Assembly: GCF_900101835.1 (NCBI RefSeq)
Contig: NZ_FNAF01000004.1
Coordinates: forward strand, 97,685-161,684
DNA from: Peptococcus niger
GTDB taxonomy: Bacteria > Bacillota > Peptococcia > Peptococcales > Peptococcaceae
DNA: 64,000 nucleotides
Direction: 5' to 3'
In this document: positions 44,043-53,552 of the stretch, piece after piece
How positions within the stretch are numbered: the first letter of the stretch is position 1
Layout of the letters: every line of letters begins with the position of its first letter
Program-made: the position numbers and the translations under genes
Notes under the pieces: generated by a model
Database searches by the model: none
Told to the model about the DNA's origin: nothing
The model's input: only the letters and a program-made list of their open reading frames with translations

Positions 44043-45710
44043 ATGGAAGACCATACCATACAGAAAAATTTTATTGAACAGATTATTGACGCAGACCTTC
44101 AGGCGGGCATGACAGCAATTGCAACCCGTTTTCCGCCGGAACCCAACGGTTATTTGCACATCGGTCACGCCAAGTCAATCTTTCTCAATTTTGGCTTGGC
44201 TAAGACCTATGATGGGACCTGCTTTTTGCGCTTTGATGATACCAACCCCATCAAAGAAGAAGATGAATTTGTCGAAAGCATTATGCAGGATGTGCACTGG
44301 CTGGGTGGCGAATGGGACGGCGATGTCCGCTTTGCGTCAGATTATTTTGAGGCCTTTTACGAGATGGCAGAATGCTTAATTGAAAAAGGCTTGGCTTATG
44401 TAGACGATCAAAGCGCTGAAGCCATTCGTGAAACACGCGGCACCCTAACCGAACCAGGTACGGACAGCCCCTACCGCAACCGGTCTGTTGCTGAAAACAT
44501 GGACCTGTTTCGCCGGATGCGTCAGGGCGAGTTTGCAGACGGCGAAAAGGTCTTGCGGGCTAAAATTGACATGGCGTCTCCAAATATGAACATGCGGGAC
44601 CCGGTCATTTACCGGATTTTACACGCCAGTCACCACCGGACCGGGGACAAATGGTGCATTTATCCCATGTATGATTATGCTCATCCCTTGGAAGATGCTA
44701 TAGAAGGCATTACCCATTCGATTTGCACCTTGGAATTTCAGGACCACCGCCCCTTGTATAATTGGTTTATTGAGCAATTGGCCGAAGACGAGCACTTAAA
44801 GAGCCGACCCCAGCAAATAGAATTTGCCCGGCTGGAAATTGAAAATACCATGACCTCTAAGCGGCGCCTCAAGGCTTTAGTGGATGCCGGTTTGGTAGAT
44901 GGATGGGATGATCCCCGCTTGCCTACGGTTAGCGGTTTGCGGCGTCGAGGCTATACGCCTGCAGCCTTAAAAGAATTTTGCCAGCGGATTGGTGTTGCTA
45001 AAACCAATAGTGTGGTGGAGCAAAATTACCTGACCTTTTGCTTACGAGAAGATTTAAATCGCGTGGCACCGCGGGCCATGGCGGTATTGAACCCGCTTAA
45101 ACTGACCCTGACGAATTATCCGGAAGATCAGATTGAATGGGTGCAGGGGGTTGTGAACCCGAATGATGAGACCATGGGCACGTACGAAATGCCTTTCGGC
45201 AAGCACTTGTACATTGAACAAGAAGACTTCCGCGAAGAAGCCAACCGGAAATACCATCGGTTGAAACCCGGCGCAGAAGTGCGCTTGATGTACGGCTATA
45301 TCATTAAATGTGAAGATTTTATCAAAGATCCGGAAACCGGGGAAATTTTGGAAGTTCTCTGCACCTATGATCCGATGACCAAAAGCGGTATGCCGGACGC
45401 CGATCGGAAGGTGAAAGGCACCTTGCACTGGGTTGAAGCCACCCATGCGGTTGACGCTACGGTTCATGTACTGGATGATTTAATGGATGAAGACAAGCCT
45501 CAGGATGCAGATATTTTAGAACGGTTTAACCAGCACTCTTTAGAGGTCTTAAAAGGCTGTAAAGTGGAACCGCGCCTGGCGAAGGCGCAGGTGGGCCAGG
45601 CCTATCAGTTTATGCGCAAGGGCTATTATTGCGCTGACAGTCGCTATCATACCGCTGAAGCCCCGGTGTTTAATTTGACCGTCGGCTTGCGCGATAAGTT
45701 TAAGGGCTGA
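44043..45710 (+). CDS. glnS: Glutaminyl-tRNA synthetase
   Basis: A 555-residue class I synthetase of the GlxRS group. FPPEPNGYLHIGHAKSIFLNFG contains the HIGH motif, and TMTSKRRLKALVDAG corresponds to the KMSKS loop region (MTSKR). The N-terminal HTIQKNFIEQIIDADL and a C-terminal double beta barrel in residues 340-550 are standard for bacterial GlnRS. Most Bacillota lack GlnRS and use Glu-tRNA-Gln amidotransferase, so this gene is likely of horizontal origin in the lineage. It begins a new unit 24 bp after ppk. Confidence 0.95.
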   Translation: MEDHTIQKNFIEQIIDADLQAGMTAIATRFPPEPNGYLHIGHAKSIFLNFGLAKTYDGTCFLRFDDTNPIKEEDEFVESIMQDVHWLGGEWDGDVRFASDYFEAFYEMAECLIEKGLAYVDDQSAEAIRETRGTLTEPGTDSPYRNRSVAENMDLFRRMRQGEFADGEKVLRAKIDMASPNMNMRDPVIYRILHASHHRTGDKWCIYPMYDYAHPLEDAIEGITHSICTLEFQDHRPLYNWFIEQLAEDEHLKSRPQQIEFARLEIENTMTSKRRLKALVDAGLVDGWDDPRLPTVSGLRRRGYTPAALKEFCQRIGVAKTNSVVEQNYLTFCLREDLNRVAPRAMAVLNPLKLTLTNYPEDQIEWVQGVVNPNDETMGTYEMPFGKHLYIEQEDFREEANRKYHRLKPGAEVRLMYGYIIKCEDFIKDPETGEILEVLCTYDPMTKSGMPDADRKVKGTLHWVEATHAVDATVHVLDDLMDEDKPQDADILERFNQHSLEVLKGCKVEPRLAKAQVGQAYQFMRKGYYCADSRYHTAEAPVFNLTVGLRDKFKG

Positions 45711-45714
45711 GCCG

Positions 45715-46464
45715 ATGCGATATTTACGTGCGATGGTGGTTTACACCTGGGCCTTTCTTGTCTTGTGCACTCGCTGGCCCTTGTTGCGCTCCGTGGAGCG
45801 GCAGCGCGAAACAGCATTTTTATCCGCTATGAAGCGGATTTATGGGGTAGCAAGTGGCTTTGCCCAATCCATCTGCCGCTTGGCCGGTTGCCAAATTGAT
45901 GTCCGCGGTGTGGAAAATATTCCACAAGACGGGTCAGTGGTTTTAATTGGCAACCATCAAAGCTTTTTTGATATCCCCATCCTGTTGGCAACGGTCCCGC
46001 GTCCTTTAGGTTTTTTGGCCAAACAGGAACTGAAAGCGGTCCCCTTGCTTGGCCGTTGGACAGAAGGCATCGGTTCCATCTTTATTCCGCGGGGCGAAAC
46101 ACGGAAAAGCTTGGAGGCCATTTTAGCGGCAGTGAAGATGCTGAAACAGGCGGCCCATGTATTGGTCGTTTTCCCTGAAGGAACGCGCAGTTACGGCGGA
46201 CAATTGGGCGAATTTAAAGCAGGAAGCTTAAAAATAGCTACCAAATCCGGCAGTACTGTGGTACCATTTGCGATGGACGGCAGCTGGCGGGTTATGCCTA
46301 AGGATGTAAAAACTTTTACACCCGGGACAGTGCGCTTGACCTTTCTGCCGCCTATTTCACCTGAGTTGATGGCGACCAAAGACACGAAAGCCATATCAGA
46401 GGCCTGCCGTGACGCCATTCAAACTCAGTTGCTTGAGGGGGAACAAGATGGAATTGAAAAGTAA
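45715..46464 (+). CDS. plsC: 1-acyl-sn-glycerol-3-phosphate acyltransferase
   Basis: A 249-residue membrane-associated acyltransferase. An N-terminal hydrophobic segment (about 5-22) precedes the catalytic NHQSFFD motif (H-x4-D, about residues 80-86). Substrate motif FIPRGETRKS and the FPEGTRSYGGQLGEFKAG block follow. It converts lysophosphatidate to phosphatidate. ATG lies four bases after glnS and the end overlaps murT by 17 bp, so it is co-transcribed with both. Confidence 0.92.
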   Translation: MRYLRAMVVYTWAFLVLCTRWPLLRSVERQRETAFLSAMKRIYGVASGFAQSICRLAGCQIDVRGVENIPQDGSVVLIGNHQSFFDIPILLATVPRPLGFLAKQELKAVPLLGRWTEGIGSIFIPRGETRKSLEAILAAVKMLKQAAHVLVVFPEGTRSYGGQLGEFKAGSLKIATKSGSTVVPFAMDGSWRVMPKDVKTFTPGTVRLTFLPPISPELMATKDTKAISEACRDAIQTQLLEGEQDGIEK

Positions 46465-47776
46465 CACGGCTATATTTTGCGGCCGAATGACCAAGAAAGC
46501 GCTCACCTTGGCCGGCCGGGACGGCAGCAGCTTACCTGGAAAAGTAGCGCAAACCATTGATGCGGATTTGCTGGCAAAACTGTCCGATGGTTGTCGCTGT
46601 ATTTTGGTCACCGGGACCAACGGCAAGACCATGACCACAGCCCTCCTGGTTAAAGCACTGGAGGAAGTTTATCCGAAGGTTCTAACCAATGCCAGTGGCG
46701 CCAATATGCTGCAGGGCATCACCTCTGCTTTTCTGACACTCAAACGCCATGAGCGGCCGATTGCCGTATTGGAAGTGGATGAGGCGACCTTGCCTCATGT
46801 GGCGGAAGCGGTTCATCCGGAAATGCTTGTCTTTACGAATATTTTCCGGGACCAGGCAGACCGCTATGGTTCCACCGAAGGCGTTTTGGCGCATTTGCGC
46901 CATGGCGCCCGTTTAGCGCCCACGGCAACAGTTATCGCCAACGGCGATTTGCCGGCCTTTGCTGACTTGCGCATCAATAATCCGGTTCGGTATTTTGGGA
47001 CCTGCCTGCAAGAGAGCCTGCCTCAGTCAGCATCGGAAAAAGAAGACGATTTCTGCCCGCAGTGCGGCGCTCCATTGAGCTATGAACAACGCACTTATGG
47101 CAACTTGGGTCGATATGCCTGCACCGAGTGTGCCTTTAAACGCCCGCCTTTGGACTTTGTCTTGGAACAAGTGGACGATGTCAGCACCCATCATGGGGCC
47201 GGCCTCATCAACGGAACGGCTGTTGAGATTAATACCGGTGGATTTTACAACCTTTACAATGCTTTAGCCGCTTTTTCCGCCGCCCGGCACTTCGGCCTTG
47301 ATGCGGAAACCATCGCCCGAGGCATGCGTAAAGTGGTGCCCTTGGCCGGAAGGCAGGAAAATGTGGACATTGATGGCAAAAACGCCACCTTACACTTGAT
47401 TAAGAACCCGGTAGGCTTTAACCAAATTGTCAATTTGCTGGCCTTGGAAAAAGAACCCTTTTCCCTGGCCCTCCTCTTGAACGATTTGCCCGCTGACGGT
47501 GTGGATACCAATTGGGTCAACGAAGCAGACTTTGAAAAACTGGTCACCTTAACCAGCCATCGTCCCATTTTAATCGGTGGCAGACGTACGGACGTCTTAA
47601 AAAATCGGCTGGTGCGTGCAGGGGTCGCTCCGAGCGACTTGAGCCTTTGCGAGACCATGCCGGATATGTGCCGGGCCATTGCCCAGTTGCCGACGGAAAC
47701 CGTACACATTTTGCCGACCTTTACCGCATTGGCTGATTTGCGTCGGGACTTGGCCCATGAAGGCTATTTGAACTGA
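46448..47776 (+). CDS. murT: Lipid II isoglutaminyl synthase MurT subunit (Mur ligase-like)
   Basis: A 442-residue Mur ligase homologue. ATP site CILVTGTNGKTMTTALLVKALEE (about 50-70), and a zinc-ribbon insert CPQCGAPL...YACTEC (about 200-225), both typical of MurT. The C-terminal DUF1727 domain contains LHLIKNPVGFNQIVNLLALE. MurT with GatD amidates D-Glu of lipid II. ATG 46448 has GAGGGGGA upstream. No gatD follows, although in most genomes the two genes overlap; a terminator comes next instead. Confidence 0.88.
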   Translation: MELKSNTAIFCGRMTKKALTLAGRDGSSLPGKVAQTIDADLLAKLSDGCRCILVTGTNGKTMTTALLVKALEEVYPKVLTNASGANMLQGITSAFLTLKRHERPIAVLEVDEATLPHVAEAVHPEMLVFTNIFRDQADRYGSTEGVLAHLRHGARLAPTATVIANGDLPAFADLRINNPVRYFGTCLQESLPQSASEKEDDFCPQCGAPLSYEQRTYGNLGRYACTECAFKRPPLDFVLEQVDDVSTHHGAGLINGTAVEINTGGFYNLYNALAAFSAARHFGLDAETIARGMRKVVPLAGRQENVDIDGKNATLHLIKNPVGFNQIVNLLALEKEPFSLALLLNDLPADGVDTNWVNEADFEKLVTLTSHRPILIGGRRTDVLKNRLVRAGVAPSDLSLCETMPDMCRAIAQLPTETVHILPTFTALADLRRDLAHEGYLN

Positions 47777-47817
47777 GTTGAATAGGGGCGCTGTCAGCCT
47801 TTTGACGGCGCATTTGA

Positions 47818-47862
47818 ACCGGTAGCGATGACTTGACCGTAATCGCTGCCGGTCTATTTTTT
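47818..47862 (+). terminator. Intrinsic terminator of the glnS-plsC-murT unit
   Basis: ACCGGTAGCGAT pairs with ATCGCTGCCGGT, followed by T residues. A second hairpin (GCGCTGTCA 47788-47796 with TGACGGCGC 47803-47811) lies before it. Confidence 0.85.
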
Positions 47863-47927
47863 GCCAAGGCTGCTCAAGGGGGAAGTGAGCTCCGAAGGGA
47901 TTTGCGATAAAAATTATTGACAAAGTC

Positions 47928-47956
47928 TTGACAGGTGAGGTTTCAGTTTATATAAT
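47928..47956 (+). promoter_or_regulatory. Promoter of tRNA-Val
   Basis: TTGACA, 17 bp and TATAAT, ending 19 bp before the tRNA; consensus on all 12 bases. Confidence 0.92.
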
Positions 47957-47975
47957 AATACATGCTGATTGTTAC

Positions 47976-48049
47976 GGGCGGTTAGCTCAGTTGGTTAGAG
48001 TATCTGCTTGACATGCAGGGGGTCGATGGTTCGAGTCCATTACCGCCCA
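47976..48049 (+). tRNA. tRNA-Val (anticodon GAC)
   Basis: A 74-nt tRNA. Acceptor GGGCGGT pairs with ACCGCCC, discriminator A. Anticodon loop TTGACAT carries GAC. Canonical TAGCTCAG D-arm and GGTTCGAGTCC T-arm. Confidence 0.96.
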
Positions 48050-48058
48050 TTCTGTAAA

Positions 48059-48092
48059 CGGACTTTCGTTTAATCGAAGGTCCGCTTTTTTT
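48059..48092 (+). terminator. Terminator of tRNA-Val
   Basis: CGGACTTTCG pairs with CGAAGGTCCG (one G-U pair), followed by a T run. Confidence 0.85.
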
Positions 48093-48239
48093 ATGGCTGT
48101 TTCCGTTATATTTTGGTATTTAGCCGACGCTGAGGCAGTGCTATGATTTTTCCTTGGCGATTTGGAAAAAATTGTTTGCCAAGGGCGATTGTCGGTGATA
48201 AAGATAAAAGGCCTGAACAAAAAAGAAAAGAGGAGAAGC

Positions 48240-49154
48240 ATGTTAGGTTTCAAGCAAATCGAACTCTCTGATAAAGATATTCTAGATAATTTTTTTATAC
48301 AAACCCAAAATCAAATCTCAGATACGACGTTTACAAACTTATACATGTGGCGTCGTTGTTATGCGGTGCGCTGGGCAGTGGTGGAAGGGCACCTGGTGGT
48401 TCAGCCCAATGCTTGGGAAAGCAGCTGGGTGCTGCCGCCATATGGGCATACCTATGATGATGACGATTTCAAAAGTGCTGTGGAAATCTTGGCAGATGAG
48501 TTTCACGATGCCGGGAAAGAGTTTGTGATTCGCGGCATTACAGAGCGAGAAAAGGAGCGGATGGAGCGCATTTGGCCTGACCGTTTTGCTTTTACAGAAG
48601 AACGGGATATTGCTGATTATATTTATAATGGTGATGACTTACGAGAACTCAAGGGCCGCAAGTACAGCAAAAAACGCAATCACTTGAATGCTTTTTTACG
48701 CGAATATCCGGATTATGAATTTCATGAATTGACGAAGGAAAATGTTCCGGAAGTCTTGGATTTTCTGGAATATTGGTATGGCGAGCAAAATAAAAGCGGC
48801 AATTTATTGGACAGCCTTTTGTGTGAGCGCGAGGCGGTTTATGATGCCTTGATGGCCCTTGATGAATTGGCCTATGTTGGCGGTTTCATACGCATTGACG
48901 GCAGGATTGTGGCCTTGACCATGGGGGAAAAGGTCAATGAGGATACGGTGGTCATCCACATTGAAAAAGCCTTTGCTGAGTATCGCGGTTTATATGCAGC
49001 CATCAACAAGGTTTATCTGAACCATTTTTGGCCGACCATTACCTATGTCAATCGTGAAGAGGATATGGGCTTGGAGGGATTACGCCGAGCAAAAGAATCT
49101 TACTATCCGGCGTATCTATTAATGAAATATAAGGCTGTGTGGAAAAATGATTAA
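48240..49154 (+). CDS. DUF2156 / LPG-synthase C-like acyltransferase-fold protein
   Basis: A 304-residue protein of COG4866 type, made of two GNAT-like folds as in the C-terminal domain of lysylphosphatidylglycerol synthase. Visible signs are TNLYMWRRCYAVRWAVVEGHL early, GRKYSKKRNHLNAFLREYPDYE in the middle and VNREEDMGLEGLRRAKESYYP at the end. It lacks the membrane flippase part of MprF. The reaction is unknown; aminoacyl-tRNA-dependent transfer is possible. ATG 48240 has GAGGAG upstream. Its end overlaps the next gene by eight bases. Confidence 0.8.
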   Translation: MLGFKQIELSDKDILDNFFIQTQNQISDTTFTNLYMWRRCYAVRWAVVEGHLVVQPNAWESSWVLPPYGHTYDDDDFKSAVEILADEFHDAGKEFVIRGITEREKERMERIWPDRFAFTEERDIADYIYNGDDLRELKGRKYSKKRNHLNAFLREYPDYEFHELTKENVPEVLDFLEYWYGEQNKSGNLLDSLLCEREAVYDALMALDELAYVGGFIRIDGRIVALTMGEKVNEDTVVIHIEKAFAEYRGLYAAINKVYLNHFWPTITYVNREEDMGLEGLRRAKESYYPAYLLMKYKAVWKND

Positions 49155-50307
49155 TTGGCAAATACGCCCGGCGGAAGCGCGTGATGGCGATATTTTAAAA
49201 GCCTTATGGCGCTATGCCTTTCATTCAGACGGTGAGGCCTTTGTAAAGTGGTATTTCGACACCTACCACCGGTTTTCCGAAACGATGGTGGCAACGGCAC
49301 CTTCCGGGGAAGTGGTTGCTTCTTTGCAAAGTATTGAGCTGCAATTGGAAAAGAAGGGTCAATTGTTGAATACGGCCTATGTGGTCGGCGTTGACGCTTT
49401 TCCGGAAGTGCGCGGTCAGGGGGCGGTGGCGGCCTTGATGCAAGCGGCATTAGCGGATTCACCCCACCAGGGCTTGCTGCTGATGCCCTTTGAAGGGGCC
49501 TTTTACCGGCCAATGGGTTTTCGCTACATCAATCATCATGGGCACCTTGAGTCCCCTATGGCCGATTTGTATGCGCACAGCGCGAAAACAAACCTTCATT
49601 TGATGCGCTTTGCTTTGGATAAGGCGCCCATCAGTCGCTTAGACGAGATTTACCGTGCGTGGCAAGATGACCGCTACGCATTTTTTGTCAAACGGGATTC
49701 ACGCCGTTGGAAGGCCCTTTTAGACGATCTTCAATTGGAGGGCGGCTACGGCGTCTTAGTGGATGACGGCCGCGATAACTTGGGCTACCTGCTGTATAAT
49801 TTGCAAGACGATGCGTTCTTCATTCGGGAAATGGCCTATCGTTCAGAAGAGGCGCGCCAGGCGCTGTATCGGTATGTCACCGGACATCGCTCTCAATTGG
49901 CTCGTGTCAGCTGGTCGGCTCCTTTGGATGAACCGGCGGTGGCACAGCCGGCTGCCGGGAAATTAGCGGTTGCTTACGAGCCCTTTATGATGTGGCGGTT
50001 TTTATCGCCAGCATGTTTGCCGTTTTTTGCCGATTGTGGGCCTGAAAGCCCCTTGTGCTTTGCCTTTCAGGACGATTTTTTATCGCGCAAGAGTGTTTGG
50101 CAGTGGGACCAGAGGGGCCTTTATGAAGCAACTGATGCAAGGCCTGCCTTTAGCGTCACACCGGCCGTGTTATCGGAAATGGTATTCGGCAGCGGCAGCG
50201 TCCGCTTGCCCGGGGATGCCACTGCGCCAAGGGCTAGGGCCCAATGGGAAGCCTTGAGGGATCTCTTTCCGCGACGCCCTCTCCTGTACATTAACGAATA
50301 CTTTTAA
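49147..50307 (+). CDS. Eis-type GNAT N-acetyltransferase
   Basis: A 386-residue protein with the Eis plan: GNAT domain 1 (about 1-150) containing the acetyl-CoA pattern VVGVDAFPEVRGQGAVAALM, a degenerate second GNAT domain (about 150-290) and a C-terminal sterol-carrier-like domain (about 290-386). Eis enzymes acetylate lysines or aminoglycosides; the substrate here is unknown. It is co-transcribed with the overlapping DUF2156 gene. Confidence 0.85.
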   Translation: MINWQIRPAEARDGDILKALWRYAFHSDGEAFVKWYFDTYHRFSETMVATAPSGEVVASLQSIELQLEKKGQLLNTAYVVGVDAFPEVRGQGAVAALMQAALADSPHQGLLLMPFEGAFYRPMGFRYINHHGHLESPMADLYAHSAKTNLHLMRFALDKAPISRLDEIYRAWQDDRYAFFVKRDSRRWKALLDDLQLEGGYGVLVDDGRDNLGYLLYNLQDDAFFIREMAYRSEEARQALYRYVTGHRSQLARVSWSAPLDEPAVAQPAAGKLAVAYEPFMMWRFLSPACLPFFADCGPESPLCFAFQDDFLSRKSVWQWDQRGLYEATDARPAFSVTPAVLSEMVFGSGSVRLPGDATAPRARAQWEALRDLFPRRPLLYINEYF

Positions 50308-50338
50308 TGCCGGGAGGACGGACTCGAGCGTTACAGCA

Positions 50339-50368
50339 TAGACAATCGGCTGTTTTTTATGCTATAGT
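50339..50368 (+). promoter_or_regulatory. Promoter of fakA-fakB
   Basis: TAGACA, an 18-bp spacer ending in TG-C, then TATAGT, an extended -10 promoter 72 bp before fakA. Confidence 0.65.
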
Positions 50369-50440
50369 TTAGTATGATTGTTTACAAAGAACGCTGCGAA
50401 ATGAGGCCTTCTCAATGAGCAGACGATTCAGGAGGCAAAT

Positions 50441-52093
50441 ATGTCAAGCAATAAGCCCATCAGCGGCGATCAACTCATAGAAATGATAACGTCGGCGGCC
50501 AATTGGCTCGAGCAAAAACGGGAAGAAGTAGACCGTTTAAACGTATTTCCGGTTCCCGATGGCGATACAGGCACCAATATGTCCATGACCATTCGGTCTG
50601 CGGCAAAATTTGTTCGGGAGCGGGCTGACGCAAAAGATATCGGTAGCATTTCTGCACAGATGGCCCATGGGGCCCTTATGGGGGCTCGTGGGAATTCCGG
50701 TGTTATTTTATCGCAAATTCTTTCCGGTATGGCGAAGGGGCTGAAGGATAAAGAAACGGCTGAGCCGCGTGATTTGGTGCATGCCTTTGCCCTAGGCGCC
50801 GATGCCGCCTATAATGCGGTCACCAATCCTATGGAAGGAACGGTGCTAACCGTTGTGCGGGAAGGCAGTGAGGCCTTGAACCGTGCTTTTCACCCGGATA
50901 TGGATGCAGAAGAGGCGTTAACGGTTTTTTTACAGGCCGGCCATAGAAGCCTGCAACGGACCCCGGAATTATTGCCCGTCTTGAAACAGGCTGGTGTCGT
51001 TGATGCCGGTGGGCAGGGGCTGCTCTTTATTATCGAAGGCTTTTTAGCCGCGGTGCAAGGTAAACCGGCGCAAACGCCTGAAGTGCCTGAAAGCGCACCG
51101 GCCGGCGTAGATGATTTTGAAGACACCTTCGAGCATTTTTTTGCCGATCTGAATGAAATCATCTACCCCTATTGCACAGAATTTTTGCTTATGCCCGATG
51201 GCAGTCGTGAGGAAGACCCGATTCCCGCCTTGAAAAAATTCTTGACCGACTACGGCGACTGTATGCTTGTTGTCGGCACGCGGGAGTTGGTCAAGGTCCA
51301 CATTCACACCAATGATCTGGGGGCCGTCCTGGGCTTTGCATCCGGTTTTGGTGAATTAAATGATATCAAAATCAACAATATGCGGGAACAGAACCGAGCC
51401 CTGCAGGCACAGGGACAGGCAAAACAGGTCGAAAAAAGTGAATATGCCATCATTACCGTTGCCGCCGGTGACGGATTGGTGGAAGTCTTTAAAAGCCTTG
51501 GCGCCACCTACGTCATTCATGGCGGACAGACCATGAACCCGAGCACCCAAGACTTTTTAGATGCGATGGAAGCGCATCCGGCAGACCATATCATTCTCCT
51601 GCCCAACAATAAAAACATCATTATGACCGCAGAACAAGCGGCAAAAATGGACGATTGCGATGTGCGCGTGATTCCGTCACGAACCGTTCCGCAAGGCTTG
51701 GCTGCACTCATGCAGTTTATCCCGGAGGCTGATATTGAGACCAATGTGGCGGATATGTCTGATGCCTTATCGGATGTCCTTAGTGGCGAAATTACCACTG
51801 CTGTTCGTGATACGGTCATTGAAGATATTCGCATTATGAAAGATGAATACTTGGCCATTCTTGATGGAAAAATCATTGCCGCCAAAAAAGAAATCAATGG
51901 AGCCTTGGATGCTTTGGTGGAGCAGATGGCGGAGAAAGATGTCGAGTTAATTACATTTTATAGGGGTACTGATGTGCCTTCAGAGCAAATGGAGGCCTAT
52001 CTTGATACGGCAACAGAGCGCTATGCAGACATTGATTTTGAAGCATATGAAGGCGGTCAGGCAATTTATCCCTTTATTATTTCAGCTGAATAG
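50441..52093 (+). CDS. fakA: Fatty acid kinase FakA (DhaL/DAK2 domain protein)
   Basis: A 550-residue kinase. An N-terminal DhaL domain (about 1-200) holds the metal-nucleotide site NVFPVPDGDTGTNMSMT and GARGNSGVILSQILSG. A middle domain (about 210-330) and a C-terminal DegV-like domain (about 335-550) with DGLVEVFKSLG and GGQTMNPSTQDFLDA follow. It phosphorylates fatty acids held by FakB to acyl-phosphate, feeding PlsX/PlsY phospholipid synthesis. AGGAGG precedes the ATG. fakB follows 14 bp downstream. Confidence 0.95.
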   Translation: MSSNKPISGDQLIEMITSAANWLEQKREEVDRLNVFPVPDGDTGTNMSMTIRSAAKFVRERADAKDIGSISAQMAHGALMGARGNSGVILSQILSGMAKGLKDKETAEPRDLVHAFALGADAAYNAVTNPMEGTVLTVVREGSEALNRAFHPDMDAEEALTVFLQAGHRSLQRTPELLPVLKQAGVVDAGGQGLLFIIEGFLAAVQGKPAQTPEVPESAPAGVDDFEDTFEHFFADLNEIIYPYCTEFLLMPDGSREEDPIPALKKFLTDYGDCMLVVGTRELVKVHIHTNDLGAVLGFASGFGELNDIKINNMREQNRALQAQGQAKQVEKSEYAIITVAAGDGLVEVFKSLGATYVIHGGQTMNPSTQDFLDAMEAHPADHIILLPNNKNIIMTAEQAAKMDDCDVRVIPSRTVPQGLAALMQFIPEADIETNVADMSDALSDVLSGEITTAVRDTVIEDIRIMKDEYLAILDGKIIAAKKEINGALDALVEQMAEKDVELITFYRGTDVPSEQMEAYLDTATERYADIDFEAYEGGQAIYPFIISAE

Positions 52094-52107
52094 AGAGGAG
52101 GCGGCCT

Positions 52108-52968
52108 ATGACGAAAATAGGTATCGTTACTGATAGTACCGCAGATTTGCCGACCGCTGTGACGTCACGATATGGGATTCAAGTCATTCCATTGACGGTT
52201 GAATTGAACGGCGACCAGTACCTGGATCGTGTGACCATCAGCAATGCAGAATTTTACGATCAGCTGAGCCATTTGGCAGAATTGCCGAGAACATCTCTGC
52301 CTAAGCCGGAGCTTTTTACAGAAGCCTACCAAAGGCTTGTTGATGATGGCTGTGAGGTTATTTATTCGCTACACATATCAGCTGAGTTAAGCGGCACGGT
52401 CAATGCGGCACGACTCATTGCTCAATCCTTCAAGGCGGCAGATGTTCGGGTATGGGATAGCCGCACCGCAACAATAGGGCTTGGCTTTTTAACCCAGCTG
52501 TTGGCTGAGCGGGTTGAAGCCGGTGCCACGCCTGAGGCCTGTGATGCCTTTCTGGAAGAAGCCATACAAAAATTAAAAATTTATTTTTTACTGGATTCCT
52601 TGGATAATCTGGAAAAAGGCGGGCGTATCGGTAAAGCCGGGTACTTGGTCGGGTCCATTTTAAATATTAAACCCATCCTAATTTTGTCCGATGGCGTTAT
52701 TTCAGTCCACAAAAAAATGCGTGGCAGTAATAAAGATCGGGTGATTAAAGAATTAACCGATGCTGTGATGGCAGATATTGACCCGAGCAAACCGGTTTAT
52801 ATTGTGGCCGGATATAACAATGACCTGCAATCGGCAGAGCAGTTTATTCATGCATTACAAAAGCGCTTGCCGGCTGCAGATCCGGATTATCTTGAACTGG
52901 GCGCTGTAGTGACCACTCATATTGGGCTGGGCGCTTACGGTGCGGGATTCTTTCAAACGGAAAGGTAG
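52108..52968 (+). CDS. fakB: DegV family fatty-acid-binding protein (FakB)
   Basis: A 286-residue complete DegV protein starting TKIGIVTDSTADLP. It has the SLHISAELSGTVNAARL ligand loop (Ser and His contacts), LDSLDNLEKGGRIGKAGYLVG and IKPILILSDGVI. Together with FakA it forms fatty acid kinase. A second DegV gene is at the left edge of the window, so at least two FakB proteins exist, as in staphylococci. AGAGGAGG precedes the ATG. Confidence 0.92.
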   Translation: MTKIGIVTDSTADLPTAVTSRYGIQVIPLTVELNGDQYLDRVTISNAEFYDQLSHLAELPRTSLPKPELFTEAYQRLVDDGCEVIYSLHISAELSGTVNAARLIAQSFKAADVRVWDSRTATIGLGFLTQLLAERVEAGATPEACDAFLEEAIQKLKIYFLLDSLDNLEKGGRIGKAGYLVGSILNIKPILILSDGVISVHKKMRGSNKDRVIKELTDAVMADIDPSKPVYIVAGYNNDLQSAEQFIHALQKRLPAADPDYLELGAVVTTHIGLGAYGAGFFQTER

Positions 52969-52975
52969 GGGTATT

Positions 52976-53434
52976 ATGGATCGCTTAGAAGCTCAGATGA
53001 AACAAATGAAAAAACTGCAAAAACGTGGTAAAAAACAGGCTGCTCGTTTAAACAAGTTGGCACGTCAGCAAATGAAGGAACTTGATTTTTCTGCGTCGCT
53101 CGATAAATTATCCAGCGACATGCTGCCAAAAGTAAAAAAACTTCCGTTTTCAACACGGTGCAAAAACCATTGTCGCCAATTTGGCATTCTAGCTATCTTT
53201 TTGGCCATTGCCAGCGGTTTGGCTTTCTTAGGCTACCAGATTCGCCGCTCTAAACAAGAACGCCAAAATTTGCCCTATGACAGTCGTTTTGAATTAATTG
53301 ACGGCCTTGATGATGACGCTGCGCATGACTTTGATTTTGGCAAGGCCAGTTTGGAAGAACTGGAAGAGGCCCTCTTACAAGTGGAAAATCGGTTGGGGGC
53401 TGTTAACGACAGCTTGAATACTTCAGAAAAATGA
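52976..53434 (+). CDS. Small single-pass membrane protein, function unknown
   Basis: A 152-residue protein starting at ATG 52976 (TAGGGG upstream), eight bases after fakB. Residues 1-60 are very basic and helical (QMKKLQKRGKKQAARLNKLA). One membrane helix spans about 72-90 (FGILAIFLAIASGLAFLGY). The C-terminal 60 residues are acidic and end in a short coiled coil (SLEELEEALLQVENRLGAV). No family recognised. Position suggests a partner of the FakAB system, which is inference. Confidence 0.7.
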   Translation: MDRLEAQMKQMKKLQKRGKKQAARLNKLARQQMKELDFSASLDKLSSDMLPKVKKLPFSTRCKNHCRQFGILAIFLAIASGLAFLGYQIRRSKQERQNLPYDSRFELIDGLDDDAAHDFDFGKASLEELEEALLQVENRLGAVNDSLNTSEK

Positions 53435-53441
53435 GCATAAG

Positions 53442-53466
53442 ACCCGCTGGATTCAGCGGGTTTTTT
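53442..53466 (+). terminator. Intrinsic terminator of fakAB unit
   Basis: ACCCGCTG, loop GATT, CAGCGGGT and a T run. Confidence 0.92.
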
Positions 53467-53552
53467 GTATCCGCACTTGTAAAGGCATTGAGCGTGATAG
53501 GATTTCTTATTATTTGTGGCCATTCCAACCGGGTGGGATCTTGTAAAAAAAT

